Below, piece after piece: positions 1 to 5,201 of a stretch of DNA of 5,201 nt. Under the pieces are notes generated by a model. That model did no database searches. It worked only from the letters and a program-made list of their open reading frames with translations, and had not been told where the DNA came from. Source of the DNA: Bacteroidales bacterium M2 (GTDB taxonomy: Bacteria; Bacteroidota; Bacteroidia; Bacteroidales; Muribaculaceae); assembly GCA_001689415.1 (NCBI GenBank), contig LUJM01000054.1, positions 1-5,201 on the forward strand, read 5' to 3'. The first letter of the stretch is position 1, and every line of letters begins with the position of its first letter. A program made the translations under genes and the position numbers.

Positions 1-52
1 TAATTTTAGTTTAAATGAAAGAGCCGTGATTTTAAGTACATACCGTCCGCCT
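1..52. other. short AT-rich region downstream of the OmpA-family gene
   Basis: This stretch follows the stop codon of the leftward lipoprotein gene. It is AT-rich and holds no reading frame of note: the only leftward ATG near the gene end (41-39) reaches a stop after 11 codons. I see no convincing stem followed by a T-run on the leftward strand, so a terminator may lie beyond the window or be of another type. Confidence 0.5.
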
Positions 53-913
53 TTAGTTTTCCTTAGGGGCCTTGTCGATGAGGTCGAGGAACTGGTCGAG
101 TTTCGGCGTGATTATGATTTCTATTCGGCGGTTTCGCTGGCGGCCATACTCGGTGCCGTTGTCGGCAATCGGGTTGTATTCGCCACGGCCGGCGGCTGTC
201 ATTCGCGACGGATCGACGCCGAATTCATTCTGAAGAACCTGCACTATCGACGACGCTCTCAAGGTCGACAAATCCCAATTGTTGCGGATATTGGTTCGTT
301 TGATTGGCACAGGGTCGGTATTGCCTTCTACCAGAATATCGTAGTCGCTATAATCCTTGATAATCTTGGCGATTTTCCCAAGGGTTGTCATAGCCCTGTC
401 GTTGACCTGGTAGCTACCCGACTTAAAGAGCATATTATCGGCAAGCGATATATACACTACGCCCTTGAGCACGCGCACGTTAACCTCGTCCTGATCTGCA
501 CCGGTCAGCGAGCGTGTCAGGTTTGTGGCAAGCACAAGATTGAGCGAATCGCTCTTGCTCTTGGCCGTTACCAATTGCTTGATATACTTGTTACTGGCAT
601 TAATCTCGTCTACAAGTTTCGATATATTCACATTGCCCTGAGTATTCTGCGATATACTCTTGTCGAGCGAAGCCTGCAATTTGGCATATTGCGACTTGAG
701 TTCGGCATTGTTTGCTCGGGCCTCCTGCAACAGGGCATCGATTGTCTGAGCCTTGGACTGCGCTTTGCCGTAGTCCGACTGCAGGGTGGTATAATTCTGC
801 TGCAAGGCCTGGTGCTCGGCCTGCAACTCGGCATATTTCTTTTTGCTCACGCATCCCGGCAAAGCCACTATCATGGCCGCGCCTACTATCATTGCTATAT
901 TACGGAGTTTCAT
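53..913 (-). CDS. OmpA-family outer-membrane lipoprotein with coiled-coil stalk
   Basis: A 286-residue envelope protein predicted to anchor in a membrane by lipid and bind peptidoglycan with its C-terminal domain. Residues 1-20 form a lipoprotein signal: basic start (K2, R4), hydrophobic core, then lipobox L18-P19-G20-C21, with C21 the expected acylated cysteine. Residues about 27-88 are rich in Gln, Ala, Leu, Glu and Lys with heptad-like spacing, suggesting a coiled-coil stalk. Residues about 145-270 are an OmpA-like domain: GNTD at 197-200, NWDLS at 212-216, R219 and NRRIEI at 261-266. D200 and R219 sit where family members bind the diaminopimelate of peptidoglycan. The family's usual GHTD appears here as GNTD. 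A short tail (271-286) follows. The ATG at 913 gives a complete signal peptide, and the leader contains AGAGAA, a weak ribosome site at best. The opposite-strand frame over this gene has no recognisable domain. Whether it acts as Pal or as a general OmpA-like tether cannot be settled from sequence, so no symbol is given. Confidence 0.93.
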   Translation of the reverse strand: MKLRNIAMIVGAAMIVALPGCVSKKKYAELQAEHQALQQNYTTLQSDYGKAQSKAQTIDALLQEARANNAELKSQYAKLQASLDKSISQNTQGNVNISKLVDEINASNKYIKQLVTAKSKSDSLNLVLATNLTRSLTGADQDEVNVRVLKGVVYISLADNMLFKSGSYQVNDRAMTTLGKIAKIIKDYSDYDILVEGNTDPVPIKRTNIRNNWDLSTLRASSIVQVLQNEFGVDPSRMTAAGRGEYNPIADNGTEYGRQRNRRIEIIITPKLDQFLDLIDKAPKEN

Positions 914-925
914 ATATTCTCTGTT

Positions 926-933
926 AAAAGTTA
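926..933 (-). promoter_or_regulatory. possible -7 box for the OmpA-family gene (weak)
   Basis: Read leftward this is TAACTTTT, one base from the Bacteroidota -7 consensus TAnnTTTG. It lies 12 bases before the ATG at 913, leaving a very short leader, and no TTTG-like -33 element is clear about 20 bases upstream. A second AT-rich candidate, TATAATATTAT, lies just upstream on the same strand (about 937-947). The call is tentative. Confidence 0.25.
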
Positions 934-986
934 ATCATAATATTATAACAGAGACAGATAGCTTAGTGTTCAGATTCAGTCGTGCT

Positions 987-1030
987 CAAGGCTCACTTGC
1001 TCCTGCAAGCCGGCCACGGCCAGTGCCTTG
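987..1030. other. short inverted repeats in the GC-rich intergenic centre
   Basis: CAAGGC (987-992) is the reverse complement of GCCTTG (1025-1030). After a two-base bulge, ACT (995-997) can also pair with AGT (1022-1024), giving a nine-pair interrupted stem. Inside it, CTTGC (996-1000) and GCAAG (1005-1009) form a perfect five-pair hairpin with a TCCT loop; it shares bases 996-997 with the outer stem, so the two compete in part. The direct repeat GGCC-AC-GGCC (1012-1021) lies in the same segment. No T-run follows on either strand, so this is not a standard terminator. Chance pairing in GC-rich DNA remains possible. Confidence 0.3.
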
Positions 1031-1175
1031 GCTATTATCGACACTGTGCTGACGTTACAACCGTGAGCAGAGACTTGCCTGAGGCTGAACATACACCTGC
1101 AGCTCTTGAGATGTTCAAAATCCCAATTATCAAGATTAAGTCGAAAATAACCGTCATACGTATCAATTTTTTTGT

Positions 1176-1183
1176 TAACTTTG
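1176..1183 (+). promoter_or_regulatory. probable Bacteroidota-type -7 box for uvrB
   Basis: TAACTTTG matches the TAnnTTTG consensus used by the Bacteroidota primary sigma factor. It is preceded by a run of seven T (1167-1173) and ends 18 bases before the uvrB ATG, which would place the transcription start near 1188-1191 and leave a leader of about 11-14 bases. I see no good TTTG-like -33 element about 20 bases upstream, where the sequence reads ATAACCGTCAT. The uvrB-ygiQ pair would be transcribed from here. Confidence 0.5.
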
Positions 1184-1201
1184 TAGGTTAAAACGCAATG
1201 C

Positions 1202-3298
1202 ATGGATTTTAAGATACACTCTCAATATCAACCCACAGGCGACCAGCCTCAGGCAATAAGCCAGCTTGTCGACGGCGTGAATCAGGGTATACCCTCGCAG
1301 GTACTTCTCGGTGTCACCGGCTCGGGCAAGACCTTCACTATGGCAAATGTGATAGAGCGGGTGCAGAAGCCAACCCTAATACTAAGCCACAACAAGACCC
1401 TCGCTGCGCAGCTTTACAGCGAGATGACTCAGTTCTTTCCCGAAAACGCCGTACAGTACTTCGTGTCATACTACGATTACTATCAGCCCGAGGCATACAT
1501 CCCCTCGGTCGACAAGTACATCGAAAAAGACCTGATGATCAACGACGAAATCGACCGACTGCGCCTTGCCACCACCTCTGCACTACTATCCGGACGGCGC
1601 GATGTTATTGTCGTATCGTCAGTTTCGTGCCTTTACGGCATGGGCAATCCCGAAGATTTCCACGAAAACGTCGTAACTGTAAGCAAGGGTATGCGAATCA
1701 GCCGAAACGCATTCCTGCGCAAGCTCGTTGCAGCGCTCTACAGCCGCAACGAAGTCGACTTCCAGCGCGGCAACTTCCGCGTAAAAGGCGACACGGTAGA
1801 TATTCGCCTGGCATACGAAGACATTATTGTTCGAGTAGTGTTCTGGGGCGACGAGATTGAAAAGGTTATAACAATACACCCCGACGACAACGCCCACCTC
1901 GGCACTCACGACAGCTTCAACATCTACCCCGCGAACCTATTCGTCACTTCACCTGCAAGGCAAGCGGCGGCTATCGCTCAGATACAGCTCGACCTCGGTC
2001 GACAGATCGAATACTTCCGCCGAGAATGCCACGAACTCGAGGCTCAGCGCATCGAGGAACGCGTGACATACGACGTAGAGATGATCAAAGAACTCGGCTA
2101 CTGCACCGGCATCGAGAACTATTCGCGCTACTTCGACGGCCGACGCGAGGGCGAACGTCCGTTCTGCCTCCTTGATTATTTCCCTAAGGACTTCCTCACA
2201 ATAATCGACGAGAGCCACGTCACCCTGCCCCAGGTCAGGGCAATGTACGGCGGCGACCGTTCGCGAAAGGAGAATCTGGTCGAATACGGATTCCGACTGC
2301 CGGCCGCGCTCGACAACCGACCGCTAAAGTTCGAAGAATTCGAGAGCCTGACTCACCAGATGATATATGTCAGTGCAACACCGGCCGACTACGAACTCGA
2401 GCGCAGCGAAGGTGTGGTTGTCGAGCAGGTTATACGTCCCACAGGCCTACTCGACCCCCAGATTCACGTCGTACCATCGACCAACCAGATCGACCACCTG
2501 CTCGAAGAAATACAGCAACGTATCGAGCGCAACGAGCGAACACTTGTCACAACGCTGACAAAGCGCATGGCCGAGGAGCTGAACGAGTATTTCCTCAAAC
2601 TCAAAATCAAGACAGCCTACATCCACAGCGATGTCGACACCCTCGACCGCATCAAGATTCTCGACGGACTCCGCGCCGGCGAATACGACGTACTTATAGG
2701 CGTGAACCTATTGCGCGAGGGTCTCGACCTGCCCGAGGTTTCTCTTGTGGCAATACTCGATGCCGACAAAGAAGGCTTCCTGCGAAGCCACCGCTCGCTT
2801 ACTCAGACTGTGGGTCGCGCCGCTCGAAACCTCAATGGCGAAGTGATAATGTACGCCGACAAAATCACCGACTCCATGCAGCAGACTATCGACGAAACCG
2901 AACGACGCCGTTCGATACAACTCGCTTACAACGAAGCCCACGGCATCACTCCGCAGGCTATCGTAAAGGCTCGCAACACAATTGTAGGCCTTGAAAAAGA
3001 AGAAGTCGACATGGAGGCTACAAGCCGTTCGTCTCGCCCGACAAAACAAGTCAACGCACGCGAAAAACGCGAAAAACAGCGACTGCCATACGCCGAGGAG
3101 TTCTCTACTTCGGTCGACATTGCCGCCGACCCGGTTGTGGCCTACATGACTCCCGACGAGATGCAGCGCTCTATCAACCGTCTGCGAGGCGAGATGCTCA
3201 AGGCGGCTAAAGACATGGAATTCATGACCGCTGCGCGACTGCGCGACGAAATCATCAAACTCGAGCAACGGCTCGAAGACATGCGAAGCTCAAAATGA
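1202..3298 (+). CDS. uvrB: UvrABC excinuclease subunit B (UvrB)
   Basis: UvrB is the DNA damage-verifying ATPase of cytoplasmic nucleotide excision repair: UvrA loads it at lesions and it then recruits UvrC for dual incision. The 698-residue protein is complete. In order: TGDQPQAI (12-19), Walker A GVTGSGKT (37-44, K43), the aromatic-rich strand-separating hairpin beginning SYYDYYQPEAYIP (89-101), the Walker B-like DESH (336-339), LLREGLDLPE (503-512), and QTVGRAAR (535-542) with the arginines expected at the ATPase site. A UVR domain at about 654-689, the UvrC-contacting coiled coil, closes the protein. It is about 25 residues longer than the E. coli protein (673); a charged linker (about 598-650) probably accounts for much of this. 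The ATG at 1202 gives the family's usual N-terminus. A nearby ATG at 1198 is out of frame and stops after four codons. No clear Shine-Dalgarno sequence precedes the start, which is normal for this phylum. The stop overlaps the start of the next gene. Confidence 0.98.
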   Translation: MDFKIHSQYQPTGDQPQAISQLVDGVNQGIPSQVLLGVTGSGKTFTMANVIERVQKPTLILSHNKTLAAQLYSEMTQFFPENAVQYFVSYYDYYQPEAYIPSVDKYIEKDLMINDEIDRLRLATTSALLSGRRDVIVVSSVSCLYGMGNPEDFHENVVTVSKGMRISRNAFLRKLVAALYSRNEVDFQRGNFRVKGDTVDIRLAYEDIIVRVVFWGDEIEKVITIHPDDNAHLGTHDSFNIYPANLFVTSPARQAAAIAQIQLDLGRQIEYFRRECHELEAQRIEERVTYDVEMIKELGYCTGIENYSRYFDGRREGERPFCLLDYFPKDFLTIIDESHVTLPQVRAMYGGDRSRKENLVEYGFRLPAALDNRPLKFEEFESLTHQMIYVSATPADYELERSEGVVVEQVIRPTGLLDPQIHVVPSTNQIDHLLEEIQQRIERNERTLVTTLTKRMAEELNEYFLKLKIKTAYIHSDVDTLDRIKILDGLRAGEYDVLIGVNLLREGLDLPEVSLVAILDADKEGFLRSHRSLTQTVGRAARNLNGEVIMYADKITDSMQQTIDETERRRSIQLAYNEAHGITPQAIVKARNTIVGLEKEEVDMEATSRSSRPTKQVNAREKREKQRLPYAEEFSTSVDIAADPVVAYMTPDEMQRSINRLRGEMLKAAKDMEFMTAARLRDEIIKLEQRLEDMRSSK
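3295..3298 (+). promoter_or_regulatory. ATGA start/stop overlap joining uvrB and the YgiQ-family gene
   Basis: The bases ATGA contain both the ATG of the radical SAM gene (3295-3297) and the TGA of uvrB (3296-3298). With no intergenic space and only a weak purine patch upstream (CGAAG, 3284-3288), translation of the second gene probably depends on ribosomes finishing uvrB. The next in-frame ATG (3358, codon 22) would remove the residues WLPTSVKEM that I recall as typical of the family N-terminus, which supports the overlap start. Confidence 0.8.
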
Positions 3299-5201
3299 AC
3301 AAAATAGACTACAATACCCTCAAGCCTTCCGACTGGCTACCGACATCTGTCAAAGAAATGCGGGCTCGCGGCTGGGAAGAGGTCGATGTCGTCCTCTTTT
3401 CCGGCGATGCCTATGTCGACCACCCGGCTTTCGGCGCCGCCGTAATCGGACGCACCCTCGAAGCTGCCGGTTATCGCGTAGCAATAGTACCCCAGCCAAA
3501 CTGGCAGGATGACTTACGCGATTTCCGTAAATTCGGCAAACCAAGGCTGTTTTTCGGCATAAGCCCGGGTGCCATGGACTCAATGGTCAACCACTACACT
3601 GCCAACCGACGACGACGCAGCGACGACGCCTACACTGCCGGGGGCCGTCATGGAGCTCGGCCCGACTACCCTACTATCGTATATTCAAAGATATTAAAGG
3701 ACCTATACCCCGACGTGCCACTTATCGGCGGCGGCATCGAGGCTTCCCTGCGACGTTTGTCGCACTACGACTATTGGCAAGACAAGCTACGACCCTCCAT
3801 TCTTGCCGATGCCTCGCTCGATATGCTCATCTACGGTATGGGCGAACGGACTATTCTCGAGCTCGCAAGGAGGCTCGATGCAGGTGAAAACATCGCCCAC
3901 ATCACCGACCTGCCACAGACTGCCATTATTCGCCCGCTATCCGAGATGCCGCAAGCCGACGTCGACAATATCATTCTTGCGCCTTACGAAACATGCCTCG
4001 CCGACAAACGCTCGCAGGCCACAAACTTCAAACACATCGAGCAGCAAAGCAACCGCTACGACGGAGGCGCGACTCTATGGCAAGCTACCGGCAGCAAAGC
4101 GATAAAGGTCAACCCAATGCTACCGGCAATGACACAGGGCGAAATCGATGCCGCTTTCGACCTGCCATACACACGCCTGCCACACCCTCGATACAAGGGA
4201 AAAACAATTCCGGCCTACGAAATGATTCGTCACAGCGTCAACATGCACCGTGGATGTTTCGGAGGTTGCGCATTCTGCACCATTTCGGCGCATCAAGGCA
4301 AGTTCATCGCCTCCCGCTCGCCCCAATCAATCCTCCGAGAGGTAAGGCAGGTAACACGAATGCCCGACTTCAAAGGCTACATCAGCGACCTCGGCGGCCC
4401 GTCGGCAAACATGTATGCCATGCACGGACGCGACATCGAGCGTTGCCGCCGATGCTTGCGCCCCTCGTGCCTGCATCCCGCGCCGTGCCCGAACCTCAAC
4501 ACCGACCACGGACCACTTCTCGAAATCTACAAGGCCGTCGACGCTCTGCCTGGGATTAAGAAGTCTTTTATCGGCTCGGGCGTTCGCTACGACCTATCGA
4601 TGCACCAGACCGGGAATCCCGAGATTGACCGTACCAACCGCAGATACAATAGCGAACTCATCCGCAATCATGTGAGCGGACGACTTAAGGTTGCGCCGGA
4701 GCACACCTCCGACCGTGTATTGGGAATCATGCGAAAGCCTTCATTCTCCTTATTCGGCAAATTCAAGCAGCTTTTCGACCGAGAGAACGATGCCGCAGGC
4801 CTTCGACAGCAACTTATTCCATACTTCATATCATCGCATCCCGGATGCCACACCGAAGATATGGCCGAACTCGCTGCCGCAACGAAAGACCTCAATTTCC
4901 ACCTGGAACAGGTACAGGACTTCACTCCTACCCCGATGACTGTGGCCACCGAGATATACTACACCGGCATACACCCATATACCGGCGAAGAGGTATACAC
5001 AGCCACCGATGCACGCGAAAAACTTGATCAGCGCATGTTCTTCTTCTGGTACGATCCCGAGTACCGAAGACAAATCACCCGGACACTACACAGCATAGGC
5101 CGTCCCGACCTGATATCCAAAATCTTCGGTTCTGCCCCGCCACACCGCAAGACCCAACCCAACAAACGCAAAAAAGTATCCGTCCGAAAAAAGCCGACTT
5201 G
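3295..5201 (+). CDS. ygiQ: YgiQ-family radical SAM protein (3' end cut by the window)
   Basis: A radical SAM enzyme of the YgiQ (UPF0313) family; the reaction and substrate are not known to me. 635 codons are readable without a stop, and the window ends on TG, the first two bases of the next codon, so the gene may end right there (TGA) or continue. The N-terminal domain begins with a family-like segment, W16-L-P then GW at 26-27 and SGDAYVDHPAFG at 36-47, and continues through LIGGGIEASLRR (143-154). The catalytic motif is C321-FGG-C325-AF-C328 (CxxxCxxC), which holds the 4Fe-4S cluster that cleaves S-adenosylmethionine. A second cysteine group follows: C384, C387, C392 and C398, then NLNTDHGP (400-407). 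KVAPEHTS (465-472), YFISSHPGC (510-518) and QVQDFTPTPMT (540-550) are typical of the C-terminal half, which includes the DUF3362-type region. The last 19 residues are very basic. It overlaps uvrB by four bases and is probably co-expressed with it. Long frames in other registers across it are shadows. The family call is firm, the function open. Confidence 0.93.
   Translation, partial: MNKIDYNTLKPSDWLPTSVKEMRARGWEEVDVVLFSGDAYVDHPAFGAAVIGRTLEAAGYRVAIVPQPNWQDDLRDFRKFGKPRLFFGISPGAMDSMVNHYTANRRRRSDDAYTAGGRHGARPDYPTIVYSKILKDLYPDVPLIGGGIEASLRRLSHYDYWQDKLRPSILADASLDMLIYGMGERTILELARRLDAGENIAHITDLPQTAIIRPLSEMPQADVDNIILAPYETCLADKRSQATNFKHIEQQSNRYDGGATLWQATGSKAIKVNPMLPAMTQGEIDAAFDLPYTRLPHPRYKGKTIPAYEMIRHSVNMHRGCFGGCAFCTISAHQGKFIASRSPQSILREVRQVTRMPDFKGYISDLGGPSANMYAMHGRDIERCRRCLRPSCLHPAPCPNLNTDHGPLLEIYKAVDALPGIKKSFIGSGVRYDLSMHQTGNPEIDRTNRRYNSELIRNHVSGRLKVAPEHTSDRVLGIMRKPSFSLFGKFKQLFDRENDAAGLRQQLIPYFISSHPGCHTEDMAELAAATKDLNFHLEQVQDFTPTPMTVATEIYYTGIHPYTGEEVYTATDAREKLDQRMFFFWYDPEYRRQITRTLHSIGRPDLISKIFGSAPPHRKTQPNKRKKVSVRKKPT

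Larger units (their letters stand above)
914..1201. other. divergent intergenic region between the OmpA-family gene and uvrB
   Basis: A 288-bp gap between two outward-facing genes, which must hold the promoters of both. The ends (about 914-960 and 1110-1201) are AT-rich, as expected of promoter DNA. The middle (about 980-1110) is visibly richer in G and C and carries several short inverted repeats. Two frames of about 70 codons cross it on opposite strands, but neither resembles a known protein or is preceded by a convincing start signal. The centre is therefore left as non-coding DNA, a possible structured RNA or a decayed remnant. Confidence 0.7.

Noticed and set aside
26..934. A 302-codon open frame on the plus strand opposite the OmpA-family gene
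   Set aside because: It is the antisense shadow of a gene with a clear signal peptide, lipobox and OmpA domain, and its own translation shows no recognisable domain.
982..1191. A 69-codon rightward frame in the intergenic region
   Set aside because: No resemblance to a known protein, it runs through the probable -7 box of uvrB, and composition changes sharply along it from GC-rich to AT-rich.
976..1203. A 75-codon leftward frame in the intergenic region, containing an NWD segment that recalls NWDLS of the OmpA-family protein
   Set aside because: The likeness rests on an 11-base match (aaatcccaatt at 270-280 and 1118-1128) and does not extend further; the frame lacks a known domain and overlaps the probable uvrB promoter.
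1198..1212. A four-codon frame (ATG CAT GGA TTT TAA) overlapping the uvrB start
   Set aside because: It could in theory compete for initiation, but such tiny frames are common by chance and nothing shows it is used; the in-frame uvrB start is the ATG at 1202.
2708..3268. A 186-codon frame on the minus strand within uvrB
   Set aside because: Antisense shadow of a fully conserved UvrB segment, with no domain or start signal.
3993..4559. A 188-codon frame in another register inside the YgiQ-family gene
   Set aside because: The reading frame from 3295 is continuous through this region and carries the conserved CxxxCxxC and cysteine-cluster motifs; the alternative translation is low-complexity and rich in Arg, Pro and His.
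1..5201. CRISPR arrays, tRNA or rRNA genes, insertion sequences, attachment sites
   Set aside because: No regularly spaced repeats, no cloverleaf-like segment, no transposase frame and no terminal repeats were seen on either strand.

Overview
The window looks like chromosomal core sequence from a Bacteroidota bacterium, most likely of the order Bacteroidales. The pointers are a lipoprotein-anchored OmpA-like protein with a coiled-coil stalk, a TAnnTTTG-type promoter box before uvrB, AT-rich leaders with no clear Shine-Dalgarno sequence, and a moderate-GC codon style that favours C in third position. The order-level placement is an inference; no rRNA or other marker is present.

Layout: positions 1-52 are a short AT-rich tail downstream of the first gene. 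Positions 53-913 (minus strand) encode a complete 286-residue OmpA-family lipoprotein. Positions 914-1201 form a 288-bp divergent intergenic region. Its flanks are AT-rich and promoter-like, and its middle (about 980-1110) is more GC-rich with several short inverted repeats. Positions 1202-3298 (plus strand) encode a complete 698-residue UvrB, the DNA damage-verifying helicase of nucleotide excision repair. From 3295, overlapping the uvrB stop by four bases, a radical SAM protein of the YgiQ family runs in the same direction. It has 635 readable codons, and the window ends two bases into the next codon.

Functionally there are two transcription units. The leftward gene is an envelope protein expected to tie the outer membrane to peptidoglycan. 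The rightward unit is a tightly packed uvrB-ygiQ pair that is probably co-transcribed and translationally coupled. UvrB has a well-known role; the cellular role of YgiQ-family proteins is not known to me, so its coupling to a repair gene is the most useful contextual clue here.

I see no mobile element, CRISPR array, tRNA, rRNA or clear rho-independent terminator. Nothing in the window convincingly amounts to a new multi-gene system. The points worth a second look are the uvrB-ygiQ coupling, the second cysteine cluster in the radical SAM protein, and the unexplained centre of the divergent intergenic region.
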